Assembly (NCBI RefSeq): GCF_032854445.1
Contig: NC_088296.1
Coordinates: 14,950,623-15,014,622 of the forward strand
DNA from: Liolophura sinensis
Lineage: Eukaryota; Mollusca; Polyplacophora; Chitonida; Chitonidae
Direction: 5' to 3'
DNA length: 64,000 nucleotides
The notes beneath the pieces were generated by a model. The model was not told where the DNA came from. It saw only the letters and a program-made list of their open reading frames with translations, and searched no databases. Each line of letters begins with the position of its first letter. Positions within the stretch are counted from its first letter, which is position 1. The position numbers and the translations under genes are program-made. This document shows positions 45,787-53,450 of this stretch, piece by piece.

Positions 45787-46835
45787 TACATGTATATCCC
45801 TTTATATACAGCGACTTTTAGGTTTACAGCTGTAAAAGTGCTCTGTCACATGACATGCAACAAATGGGGGGGGGGGGGGGGGGAGGGAGGTGCACTTGTT
45901 CGCGGTATGATCGCAATTTGCAACATGTATATATATCGCAAAAAAACAAATCAGACCGGATTCGTGATCAGGACGTCAAACTACGTCGGATGACATATTT
46001 ACAATATTTCTAAAGTCATCATAGACACAAAAAGAGTGTACATGCAGTATATAACATGCACTTCTACATGTGCCAAAATATAGTAAATCGGCCTTTTGTC
46101 AAATTTCGAAGCCAGGTATATCGTTAAGATCGCTCATAGATTACGTACAGAAGACGCAGTCCCTTCCGCTCAGCAGTTTTGAACTTTACAGCTGTATTAG
46201 TTTTCTGTTACGTTACCTACAAATATGGGAGAAAATTGTAAATTTTCGATCTGTGGTGGCATTTTGCAACAAAGGTACATCTTCCAGTGAAAAAATAAGA
46301 CCAGATTCATGTTACATGCAATTCACTCGTTCGGAAAGTTTATTGTCCTAATATGGATTACGTCTATTTTTTTGCTCATATTAAACAAACAAGTGATCTT
46401 TTCAGAACAGCATAGAACTAATAGATATGAACTGTCTGTGGTGGAGAAAGTGGAAAGTTTTAGAGAATGGACGCGAAAAGCTGTATGTACCGACCGCTTG
46501 GAAGCCGTGCAACTGCATACAGTTCTAGCTGCTTTCATTCCTCTGCTTCAGGCACCTCTCAGTTTGTATTGGAAAATGTCGAAGGAGGGTAGGCTACGTG
46601 AATAATGTAGATTATAAAATTGCAGTAAAACATTTATGTCTGACCCTTTTTACCTCAACACCCTATTGATGTTTAAAGAATCGTTTAGCATCTTTTGTTG
46701 AATGTATACTTGGTCAGTGTACTTACCTACAACAGCACCGATAACAGATGTTAGGGTGAATAGACACAGACACGCGTTCACAGTCGTCAGCGGCAGACCG
46801 GCGACAACGTCCAGACGTATCCTGTGTCTCGCCAT
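23734..46835 (-). CDS. Secreted or surface protein with eight SRCR domains (3' end unresolved)
   Basis: Seventeen minus-strand exons give a signal peptide and eight scavenger receptor cysteine-rich domains, 915 codons so far, all splice phases matching. Each domain is split: the first exon holds GRLEVFYxGxWGTVCDD and LCRxLGYR, the second holds IWLDxVxCSGNETxISQC and DLGLxC. Each domain has six Cys, i.e. group A, a class known to be encoded by two exons. The N-E-T in the second half is a conserved N-glycosylation sequon. SRCR proteins bind microbial or self ligands; large SRCR families in invertebrates are linked to immune recognition, so a recognition role is inferred. Boundaries: between domains phase 1, inside domains phase 2. 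No membrane segment was found; whether it is secreted depends on the missing 3' end. Confidence 0.9.
24055..24262 (+). mobile_element. SINE family 1, truncated head
   Basis: GCGGTAGCTTCCTGAAGCAG, then TCGCTGTGAGTTTAAGTCC (B box), CAGCAACCTGAAGATGG, GGTCGCCGTCGTATAAAGT and an AT-rich tail. It lies in the intron inside SRCR domain 8. Confidence 0.8.
24936..25089 (-). CDS. SRCR domain 8, first half
   Basis: Residues 806-857. [42 protein letters not shown]. Acceptor ATACACTCAG, donor TACAG/GTATGT. Confidence 0.92.
25835..26300. repeat. Degenerate about 44-bp tandem repeat
   Basis: Blocks of GTGAGGGATRCGTGAAATGT plus TTGTTTGTGAAATGAAATAT at about 44-bp spacing, decaying toward 26300. It lies between SRCR domains 7 and 8. 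Confidence 0.85.
26413..26762. repeat. 24-bp minisatellite, about 13 copies
   Basis: Unit GATAAACCAGATGTTTGAAT plus GGAG, with an interspersed variant GATAAGCCGGTTGTTCGAAT. Eight codons per unit keep frames open on both strands (MFEWRINQ / HLVYPPFK); not a gene. It may have grown from the neighbouring 44-bp array, which shares the ATGTTTG motif. Confidence 0.95.
27005..27186 (-). CDS. SRCR domain 7, second half
   Basis: Residues 745-806. [39 protein letters not shown]. Donor TACAG/GTATGT, phase 1. Confidence 0.92.
27664..27863 (-). mobile_element. SINE family 1, 5'-truncated, with target-site duplication
   Basis: Reverse copy lacking the far head. GGCTCAAAGTA at 27653-27663 repeats at 27864-27874. 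Truncation with an intact duplication is typical of LINE-driven retroposition. In the intron between the halves of SRCR domain 7. Confidence 0.9.
28182..28335 (-). CDS. SRCR domain 7, first half
   Basis: Residues 694-745. [43 protein letters not shown]. Acceptor CCCTTTTCAG, donor TATAG/GTATGC. Confidence 0.92.
29328..29645. mobile_element. Two SINE family 1 parts in inverted arrangement
   Basis: Forward copy 29328-29525 (CATTGTGGCTGAGGGGGTTA, TCGCTGTGAGTTCAAGATC, CAACCTGCGGATGGTCATGG), then a reverse head 29535-29645 (AAATCACAGCGATCGCATTG, CACGCTAACCGCTGGGCTGA). The two tRNA-like heads are complementary and could fold on each other. Confidence 0.75.
29793..29974 (-). CDS. SRCR domain 6, second half (divergent)
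   Basis: Residues 633-694. [15 protein letters not shown], then [10 protein letters not shown], which loses the N-E-T glycosylation sequon, and [10 protein letters not shown]. Donor CAGG/GTACGT. Confidence 0.9.
30179..30224. repeat. (CA)n microsatellite
   Basis: About 22 CA units with two CG interruptions, in an intron of the SRCR gene. Confidence 0.95.
30540..30740 (+). mobile_element. SINE-like family 2, partial
   Basis: CTTGCAGCAGGGCCACACGG, CACTAAAGCATCATGTTGAA, ACCCAGTCACATCATACTGA. It follows the same block order as 23278-23595, with the end degraded. Confidence 0.75.
30930..31080 (-). CDS. SRCR domain 6, first half (divergent)
   Basis: Residues 583-633. [18 protein letters not shown] is standard, but the WGTVCDD motif reads [10 protein letters not shown] and the end is STCWLLGFR in place of CRxLGYR. 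Cys positions are kept. Confidence 0.9.
31608..31786 (-). CDS. SRCR domain 5, second half
   Basis: Residues 523-583. [40 protein letters not shown]. Acceptor CTCTTCAG, donor ACGG/GTAAGA. Confidence 0.93.
31892..32058 (-). mobile_element. SINE family 1, 5'-truncated
   Basis: Reverse copy with an (ATTT)n tail, TTGATTGGTGTTTTACGCCG and the GGCGGCCAGCATTATGG core, ending at CAGACCTTCCTACGTACG; the tRNA-like head is absent. Confidence 0.88.
32834..32987 (-). CDS. SRCR domain 5, first half
   Basis: Residues 472-523. [43 protein letters not shown]. Two codons longer than the domain 2-4 exons, like domain 1. Confidence 0.93.
33318..33540 (-). mobile_element. SINE family 1, near complete reverse copy
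   Basis: ACTGATGTTTTACACCGTAG, GACGGCGGCCAGCATTATGG, GCTGGACTTGAACTCACAGT (B-box side). The A-box side is diverged. Confidence 0.85.
33585..33812. repeat. 20-21 bp minisatellite, about 11 copies
   Basis: Unit CACACCTTCCCATAGATAGG with one-base length variants and a CTCCTCA interruption near 33712. Intron between SRCR domains 4 and 5. Confidence 0.95.
33905..34024 (+). mobile_element. SINE family 1, degraded
   Basis: ACTGGCTAAGTGGCAAAGCG (A-box-like) joins directly to CACCACAGTATTGGCCGCGG and TACGGTGTAAAACACCAACC: the middle of the element is deleted. Confidence 0.7.
34540..34945. repeat. Octamer repeat GACTGACG/GACTGATG
   Basis: About 400 bp of 4/8-bp periodic sequence made of GGACTGATGGACTGACGGAC and variants. 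On the reverse strand all frames stay open (SVSPSVHQS), producing long spurious frames. In an SRCR intron, ending only about 60 bp from the domain 4 second-half donor. Confidence 0.95.
35006..35184 (-). CDS. SRCR domain 4, second half
   Basis: Residues 412-472. [40 protein letters not shown]: the complete consensus including the acidic pair. Donor CCTAG/GTAAGG, phase 1. Confidence 0.93.
35449..35596 (-). CDS. SRCR domain 4, first half
   Basis: Residues 363-412. [46 protein letters not shown]. Donor context CTACAG/GTATGATG is the same as in domain 3. Confidence 0.93.
35835..36100 (+). mobile_element. SINE family 1 in duplicated SRCR intron, copy A
   Basis: Full copy: GGGCCTCCGTTGCCGATGTT, CGGTCGCTGTAAGTTCAAGT, GCCGCCGTCGTATAAGTGAA. 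Orthologous within the locus to 37537-37762, because flanks match on both sides. Confidence 0.9.
36775..36953 (-). CDS. SRCR domain 3, second half
   Basis: Residues 303-363. [40 protein letters not shown]. The last motif matches domain 2 rather than domain 4, which fits the unequal duplication breakpoints. Confidence 0.93.
37156..37303 (-). CDS. SRCR domain 3, first half
   Basis: Residues 254-303. [46 protein letters not shown]. Flanking intron sequence on both sides matches that of domain 4. Confidence 0.93.
37537..37762 (+). mobile_element. SINE family 1 in duplicated SRCR intron, copy B
   Basis: Same insertion as 35835-36100, duplicated together with the exons. It has lost about 40 bp near GTTGTGGGGCCGCCGTCGTA, and its left end is expanded into a 22-G run (37515-37536). 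Confidence 0.9.
37963..38141 (-). CDS. SRCR domain 2, second half
   Basis: Residues 194-254. [15 protein letters not shown] differs from the usual GIIWLD: the conserved Trp is changed to Leu. [17 protein letters not shown] and GQDLGLVC follow. Six-Cys count is intact. Confidence 0.93.
38349..38496 (-). CDS. SRCR domain 2, first half
   Basis: Residues 145-194. [19 protein letters not shown] then [16 protein letters not shown] and LCRVLGYR. Nearly identical to the first halves of domains 3 and 4. Confidence 0.93.
38994..39281 (-). mobile_element. SINE family 1, full length with target-site duplication
   Basis: Reverse copy ending GGCCACGGAGGCCC. CATTCTGTTACAT at 38981-38993 is repeated at 39282-39294 (13 bp). 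In the intron between SRCR domains 1 and 2. Confidence 0.93.
40532..40735. repeat. 40-bp tandem repeat, about 5 copies
   Basis: GTCAAATCGATTTGTTTGTA plus GCGTCCATGCCCATAGAATC; the first three copies are nearly identical and the last two are decayed. Copies abut without spacers. Confidence 0.95.
40946..41210 (-). mobile_element. SINE family 1, full length, consensus-like
   Basis: The cleanest copy in the window, with a poly(T) end (poly(A) of the element). AAAGCTACTATAT at 40933-40945 is repeated at 41211-41223. A box and B box are intact on the reverse strand, so it could still be transcribed by pol III (inference). Confidence 0.96.
41459..41628 (-). CDS. SRCR domain 1, second half
   Basis: Residues 88-145. 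Shorter than the other second halves (170 against 179) because the loop before [12 protein letters not shown] is reduced and glycine-rich. The acidic pair of the usual HxEDLGLxC motif is replaced: [11 protein letters not shown]. This may alter the cation site known in SRCR folds (inference). Confidence 0.92.
42102..42255 (-). CDS. SRCR domain 1, first half
   Basis: Residues 37-88. [12 protein letters not shown] opens the domain, then [15 protein letters not shown] and TLCRILGHR. Acceptor CATTTCCAG, donor CACAG/GTATTT. Closest to domain 5 first half (shared [14 protein letters not shown]), suggesting a duplication older than that of domains 2-4. Confidence 0.92.
42432..42725 (-). mobile_element. 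SINE-like family 2 with (CATA)n tail
   Basis: CGCTAGGCGCTCAGCACTGA, GTGGGCTGTCATGTCTGGTG, TTCAGTGGCGGCAGCACTTT, ATTACGACGTTAAACCCCAA, then about eight CATA units. Confidence 0.85.
43133..43152. repeat. Poly-G run of 20
   Basis: Twenty consecutive G, then CA and six more G. With 37515-37536 (22 G) and 45866-45883 (18 G) it is one of three long G runs, all G on the plus strand and hence C in the SRCR transcript. Confidence 0.95.
44990..46330. repeat. Degenerate repeated block, three loose copies
   Basis: A run of shared motifs recurs in order: a GTAAATnnn stretch after TGCCnnAA (45014, 45632, 46069), and AGACCAGATT or AGACCGGATT after an A-rich stretch (45150, 45950, 46290) followed by ATCAAACTACG-like sequence. 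The pattern suggests an old repeat, not identified. Confidence 0.4.
45698..45781. repeat. (AT)n microsatellite, about 42 units
   Basis: Uninterrupted AT dinucleotides of about 84 bp; length is likely uncertain in assembly. Confidence 0.95.
46727..46835 (-). CDS. SRCR gene exon with start codon and signal peptide
   Basis: ATG at 46835-46833 after an acceptor CAACTATTTCAG (46849-46850), leaving 13 bases of 5' UTR in this exon. It encodes [13 protein letters not shown] then a hydrophobic stretch [18 protein letters not shown], a good signal peptide, and ends at GTAG/GTAAGT in phase 1, as required by the first SRCR exon. Confidence 0.8.
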
Positions 46836-47202
46836 CTTATGGCGTAAACTGAAATAGTTGTCACATGATTATGAAATCATAAGTAATTATAGAGAAAGAA
46901 AATAAGCACAAATGAGTTCCAGAGAAAAGACAAGTGGAAAACGACGTACATGTAAAATAAAAAAAAAAACTACACGCATCTTTACTTATTAACCTAACTT
47001 CACCTACATTGCTATGTAGATACGGGCGTGTATTTATCCGTCCAACTCTCCGTGTAAATCAACAGCTTTCAGAGTAAAAAGTTCTGCAGAAGTTTGGATG
47101 AAATTTCATGCACTGGTTGAACTTTGGCTAATGAACAATCCGTCGAATTTTGAAAGTAATCTGTACAATTTCTCATTATCTGCAGATAAGGGGAGATAAT
47201 AA

Positions 47203-47282
47203 GGGGTGTGTGTGTGTGTGTGTGTGTGGGGGATGGGTGGGTGTGTGTGTGTGTGTGTGTATGTATGTGTGTGTATATGTAT
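47203..47282. repeat. (GT)n microsatellite
   Basis: Two GT blocks separated by GGGGGATGGGTGG, then TATGT variants. Confidence 0.95.
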
Positions 47283-47982
47283 TTTATATGCATGGTTAAG
47301 CTCTGAGCGACATCTCAGACCAATTGCTATATCTAGTCCCCCATGTGAATAATAACATGACGCTACAAACTAATATCCCAGCCTTTCCCCCTATACTATC
47401 GGCATAACAATATCCGGCCACCTTCCACTCCATCCTGAATTCTGATATCTTGAGTGCTGATGGACGAGCCTTTAAATACATTGGGATAACAAATACCGTT
47501 TTTTGCAGGGCATATGTGTGTGTACCGCATACCTTACATGTTCCATGCATGTGTGTGTGTATATACACATGTCTAATAATACTGTTATTCATATATCTAA
47601 GTCATGAAACAATTAAGCCAGATGGCATGGTTTTCAGTTACGTTTCTATTTGAAACGATGGTTTGATATCACCAATTTTCCTCTTTAAATGTAGATATAC
47701 GCATGCACTTTGTGTATTGTGTATATTTATATATTGTTTTTCACCCAGCTATATATACACCTACTCTGTGTGTTGTGTATATTTGCATATTGTTTTTTGC
47801 CCAACTATGGATATATACTTGCACTTACTCTGTATTTTATGTAGTGATATAATGGTTTTTATATCCTGCCTCAGTTTCTCCCCACACTCATTGCATGTAT
47901 TGTATGTTATATACACATATAAGTACATGAGTGTGGGTGTTTTATATTACCCAAGTCAAGTGCTCAATTGGTTATATAGATA

Positions 47983-48019
<37 letters not shown>

Positions 48020-48335
48020 TATTAGTACTACTAACATATATTAGTAGTAGGAATTGAGTCAATCCAGTGAAGTCCAATAGTCCATCCTGATAACTTTCAA
48101 GATTTCAGAGGCAAATTAAAATTTAGGAACTGTGGCGTATCTCGTTCCCTGGAACGGGTAAATACTACGTTAAAATTCCAATACCCAACATATAGGCCCG
48201 TAGGCAAAGGCAAGTCTAAAGGCCTCCACACATGTATAAAAGACACCTTTACATATGTACAATATTTCACTTTGCACATAAATGTATCTAATATCAGAAA
48301 ACACATTCTAAATCAGCTGCCTATGGTGTACTGAC

Positions 48336-48410
48336 CTGTAAGCTTGTCTGGGTACCGCTTATCCCCGATATCTGATGTGTCCTGTCCTTTCTCTTTGTGT
48401 AATATGCCGA
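48336..48410 (-). promoter_or_regulatory. Possible 5' UTR exon and core promoter of the SRCR gene
   Basis: The acceptor just before the start codon implies an upstream untranslated exon. On the minus strand a donor CTTACAG/GTCAGT ends at 48336, and a TATA-like TGTATATTCAAG lies near 48440-48430, about 30 bases before a start near 48405. The link is positional only. Confidence 0.3.
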
Positions 48411-48698
48411 CAAACCGCTATGACTCTAACTTGAATATACAATTCATGTAAGGGCGGAGAAGGGAAGTTGTCGGGGATTGGATGAGGCTTAAACAAAGAA
48501 CCACCAATAAGACAAACCAAAACGGATATTTACAGAAAACTCCAGATTGTGACTCAGAATGTTTGATCTGTATAAGAATTGTATGAAAACAAGTAAATGT
48601 CTGCAAGTTTCAGTGTACGATGCACTTAAAACCAGAGCAGTGTTAAAATGTGTGTGTTACTAAGAAGTAGTTGTCATCTAAATTCCATTTATTTTAGT

Positions 48699-48932
48699 GC
48701 CGCAAACGTGGCTCAGTTGTTTAGCGTGCTAGCGCAGCTTGACCCAGGAGCCTCTCACCAATGCAGTCGCTGTAACTTCGATTCCAGCTCACGCTGGCTT
48801 CCTCCCGGCCGTACGTGGGAAGGTGTTCTAGCAACCTGCAGATGGTCTTGGGTTTCCACCGGGCTATCCTCTCACTATAATGCTGGCCGCCGTCGTATAA
48901 GTGAAATATTATACAAGCAAATAAATAAATAC
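48699..48932 (+). mobile_element. SINE family 1, full length, diverged tail
   Basis: ACGTGGCTCAGTTGTTTAGC (A box), CAGTCGCTGTAACTTCGATT (B box), CAACCTGCAGATGGTCTTGG, GCCGCCGTCGTATAAGTGAA, (AAAT)n. Confidence 0.9.
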
Positions 48933-49219
48933 AATTTTTGATACTACTGGATTGGGTCATGTATCGATATCACAGTTTTACACAGCTGCCCTTTGGGAGA
49001 CATGTGAAAGGAAAACTTCCACGCAATACATAAAGTATTGAAATAGTGAATTTGGTCATTTAAAATACATGCATTCCATTTTTAGATTCCGCTCCTAAGA
49101 TTTTGCACAACTTTGAAAATAATACACAATACACTAAGACATGAATTTAGCAATGTAAGGTATCAACGGTGGGCTATTCCCCCTTAGTGTTGTGCTCTGA
49201 TCCTGAGCTCAATACTTGG

Positions 49220-49252
49220 GGTACTTTTTGAGATGGTATCTCAAAAAGTACC
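49220..49252. other. Perfect hairpin, 15-bp arms and 3-base loop
   Basis: GGTACTTTTTGAGAT, loop GGT, ATCTCAAAAAGTACC. Every position of the arms pairs. No adjacent promoter or gene explains it. Confidence 0.9.
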
Positions 49253-50289
49253 TAACAATTTGCTTAAAGAATAAGACAGCACCCCGCTTTGAAATATTTC
49301 CGTCAAAAGCAGGATTCTCAAGCTTTTCTAACCTCAGTGGCGCTTAGACTTGGGACAGACCGCGCAGTCCGCGGTACTGTTCTCGTCATCGCGTCACGTC
49401 GCCCAATAGGTTTCGGGTCACGGCATTAGAACGGTACATTTCGCGCGCGATTTGAAGGGACGAGGACGGTCACGGTTCGCGCGCGAATACCGTGCAGCAT
49501 TAATAAGACTAAGAAAATCTAACCGTACAGTACCAGTAGGAACCGGAAGGTGGGCAAATATGTGTCAACTCTATCTTCCAAGTTATGGTACATGACTGCC
49601 ACTATTTGCTTCATTTCCAATCCTGTCTTCAGAAAGAGGTGTTTATTACCCGAATAATGTCCTAAATATCCAGCAATAAATAAATAAATTATTTAAAACT
49701 TACTCATTGCATATCATTACTTAATTAAAGGATACATAAAAAAAGGTTCTTTAAAACGAAAAGAATAATTGTAACGAAGGTGGAGGAAGATATCTCCCCC
49801 CCCCCCCCCAAAAAAAAAATCATTTTTAAAGCTTATTTTAGGTTTTTTAAGAATCTCTCTATTTTACGCAAATTTTTGTCAGTAGTCGCAAATATTTGGA
49901 AATGATAGCATCGATAAACATACTACTGCCGGTCCTGCTTAGCGCTCCCAGTTCGGGCTCTCGGATTACCAAAGTTGCTTTTTCACATGACACAGTTTAT
50001 CACCACTGCAAGCTACTTAATTTCCGGACTGACCGCTGAGACCGTAAAAAGGTCCACCTAAGGCCATTTTTGCATCACTAGAATAAAGCTGATAGTTTAG
50101 GGGACATCATGCACAACGTGTAAAGAAATTCAAACCAAGTCTTTCATGTATCATCTAAGTATGGAGAATTAATCGCTGTTGTCCTACATCAGTTTGAGAA
50201 TCATTCTTCTGTAAACTCAAATCTCACCTGCATGAGATATATCGTACGAGAGGTCTTGTTACCTGTATCGCTTTGTAACATGTACATCC

Positions 50290-50765
50290 AATACACCCAA
50301 CCCTCCCACACCCCTGATGCCCCCAATTGCTTCCATGTGCCGCCCCTCCAAGCATCCCTAACACCACCCTCTACCACCCCTGACGCCTCCAATTGCTTCC
50401 ATGTTTCGCCCCTCCAAGCATCCCCAACACCACCCCCCCCCCACCCCTGACGCCTCCAATTGCTTCCATGTGCCGCCCCTCCAAGCATCCCTAACACCAC
50501 CCTCTCCCACCCCTGACGCCTCCAATTGCTTCCATGTGCCGCCCCTCCAAGCATCCCTAACACCACCCTCTCCCACCCCTGACGCCTCCAATTGCTTCCA
50601 TGTGCCGCCCCTCCAAGCATCCCTAACCCCACCCTCTACCACCCCTGACGCCTCCAATTGCTTCCATGTGCCGCCCCTCCAAGCATCCCCGACCCCAACC
50701 TCTCCCGCCCCTGATGCCCCCAATCGCTTCCATGTGCCACCCATCCAAGCACCCCCCCCCCCCCC
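50290..50765. repeat. 66-bp minisatellite, about 7 copies
   Basis: Spacing is exactly 66 bases for the central copies (e.g. 50445, 50511, 50577). The unit starts CCCTGACGCCTCCAATTGCT and is strongly C-rich on the plus strand. As 22 codons it keeps several frames open on both strands. It ends in a run of about 15 C. Confidence 0.96.
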
Positions 50766-50834
50766 AACACAGGACATTAATACATATTGTCAGAAATGAC
50801 TTGGATATCTTACTTGTATAATGTTTAGATTCGT

Positions 50835-51405
50835 CACGTACATAAGGTATATGTACTACATGAGGTACATGTGCTACATAAGGTACATGTGCTACATGGG
50901 GTACAATGTGCTATATGAAGTACAATGTGCTACAAAAGGTACATGAGCTACAGTTTGCATGAGGTACAATGTACACGAGGTACAATGTAAATGAGGCACA
51001 ATGTACACAAGATACAATGTACAGAAGATAGAATGTCTATGAGGTACATTGTCCACGAGGTACAATGTGCAGTATATACACTGTACATAAGGTAGAATGT
51101 ACATGAGGTACAATGTCCATGGGGTACAATGTGCATAAGGTACAATGAACAGGAGTTGCAGTAAACAGGAGGTACAATGTACAGCAGGTAAAATGTACTT
51201 GAGCTACAATTTTCATGAGGTACAATGAACAGGAGGTACAATGTGCTACACGAGGTGGATGTACAACATAACGTATAATTACGAGAATGTACTACAATGT
51301 ACATGATGTGGATGCGCTACATAAGGCATGTGTGCTACGTACGTTATATGTGCTACATGAGATGCATGTGTTACGTCATGTGTATGTGCTACGTGTAACA
51401 TGTAC
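50835..51405. repeat. 15-16 bp minisatellite (GAGGTACAATGTACA)
   Basis: Nearly 600 bp of tandem GAGGTACAATGTACAT variants, with local palindromes because GTAC and TGTACA are self-complementary. It adjoins the 66-bp array within 80 bases. Confidence 0.92.
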
Positions 51406-53340
51406 CAAACTAGGCAATGACATAACAAGACCATTACGTCACTGTTGTAACTAATTTTCCAGCTCATTTCAAAATTATCATTAAAGAATTCACAATCAAA
51501 GCTTGATCAAAGCGAACACTAAATACAATTGAGCCGGCAGTGTTTCCGTTATAGTACCAGACCCGAAGGTACACTATTAATCCAAAAGCAATGTAGCAGA
51601 TTTATAAGAGACGTCGGACTAAACTGAGTTCACAATGAAACTTGTTCTAATGTGTTCGATTGAGAGTCGCTTTTTTACATGTAACGCTCTTTCCTATGAC
51701 CCGCAATATACACCATTACCTTCATATTGCTCATCTCCCGCCTTCACCTCCTCCCCTCCCCCTAACACTGCGAAGTTACAAGTGTCACGGAACCAGACAG
51801 TGGTGCTGTAATGATCGTTATATCCGGTTTCTGTAACACCTGACAAAGTGAATTACCCAAGCCAAACACTTGATTGTTTTCTTCTTTACGAGAAATAACA
51901 ATGGTGACTTTGTTTACCAAATTCAAATTTGTGCCAGACTGCACCTGTACAAATGTCTTAAATCTATTTTATATTTGAACGACATCTCGCAAACTGGTCT
52001 CACTGCACGATGAGATCTAAAGGCTTTCATGCACACCCAAGTTCAAAGGTGTTTAAAGGATGTAGAATGTACCCAGTTGCACTCAGCTGCATGTATATAG
52101 CTTTGCGAAGCAGTGAAAACAAAGACTATCAGGTAACATATCACGTAGATCATGCCACTATGTTGACAAAGCTTTACGATGCTCCGTTCGACACTACAAA
52201 CGGTAAACAAATCAACGGATAATAGTCACACGCAACCAGGAAAATCCGGCTTCTTGACAGTTTAACTCAGATGAGGTTTCATTAAATTTGTGGATGCAAA
52301 TATTTAAATAGCCACAACATAGGCGTATCTCACACAATGGCCTGAGCAGAATTAGATTTAAAAAAAGCGTTAATGGTCAGGAAATTGTAGTAGGCCTATA
52401 GCAATATATAGCAAATCTTAAAATTCGGCAAAACGAGTTTTACATCTGCTCCAATGACTTGTTAGAGAAAAGTTAACACACAGGGCAAGTGTAATTACCA
52501 CTATCCGCATAGCGTACCCGAAAACTATTATGTAACTCACATATACCTGTATTTCTTGCATACCTACGTCGATCCGCATTAAGGACAACCAATGATTATA
52601 GAAAACTTGCAATGAATAATCACGAGTGTCTGCATCGCGCACACAAAAGCAATGTCAAACTCACCACAATGCTAGTAGATGGTATCTGCATGTACGTCGT
52701 CAATAAGGACTGTCTGCACTGTGTACACAAAGGCAGTATAAAACCCAGATAGCGTTATTACTTGGTATTTTCGTGCAGGTATTATCTGATGGGAACATTC
52801 CGTTTCAGTGCTAGATATATTGATAGATATATTCGATTTATATGATTTGAATGTGTGGTGTAATAGATTAATATATGTGGAAGTTTTCCGAGTATAATAT
52901 ATTCTTTATAAGAAGAAAAAAAGAGGAAAACGAGAATAATGATTTCTAGACAAGGCCGTTGTCTGGTTTAAAAGATACAAAGGATATTTCCAGGGGCATC
53001 ATAAACTTTGTTATCACACAAAACAAAAAAAGATACTGTAATTACGAGGCACAGTGATATCTTGCGATGCCTGACCCGGGACGTCCTTATTGGTTGACGG
53101 CTGCTCTGCGAATATCTTTATTGATGCATGGACTCTATATGTTTCCTATGTTTGCCCAGTACGAATGTCCCGTTATGAATGCAGATGTTACCTCACGTTG
53201 TTCACCGTCCACTTTTAACACTGGTTACTAAGAAGACTTCAGGTCAGAGCTGAGTGCTCAGGCACACTATATGTAAGAAGCCTGTGAGGTATGGCCGAGT
53301 ACATGTATCAACGCAAAATGTTTATTTTTAGTTATTTATT

Positions 53341-53450
53341 AATTTATTTTGATTGGTGTTTACTCCGTACTAGAGAATATTTTACATTTCCAAGGTGAAA
53401 CCTACGATCATCCACAGGTTGCTGAGAGACCTTCCTGCGTACCATTTGTT
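53341..53450 (-). mobile_element. SINE family 1, fragment
   Basis: TTGATTGGTGTTTACTCCGT, then CCATCCACAGGTTGCTGAG; the core is deleted. Confidence 0.7.

Larger units (their letters stand above)
42256..46726 (-). other. First intron of the SRCR coding region
   Basis: 4.5 kb between signal-peptide exon and first SRCR exon. It holds a family 2 SINE, a 20-G run (43133-43152), an 18-G run (45866-45883), a 42-unit AT microsatellite (45698-45781), and a loosely repeated block near 45010, 45840 and 46070. No exon seen. Confidence 0.6.

Noticed and set aside
46309-46605. 98-codon plus-strand frame with a hydrophobic N-terminus
   Set aside because: It overlaps a degenerate repeat also seen near 41.9 kb (GGAAGCCGT and CAGTTCTAG blocks); no splice context.
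50201-50799. Gly/Trp-rich and Pro-rich frames of 132-143 codons on opposite strands
   Set aside because: 66-bp minisatellite; both strands open by periodicity.
50892-51304. Cys/Tyr-rich frames resembling short secreted peptides
   Set aside because: 15-16 bp minisatellite, period divisible by three in places; no signal peptide or splice context.
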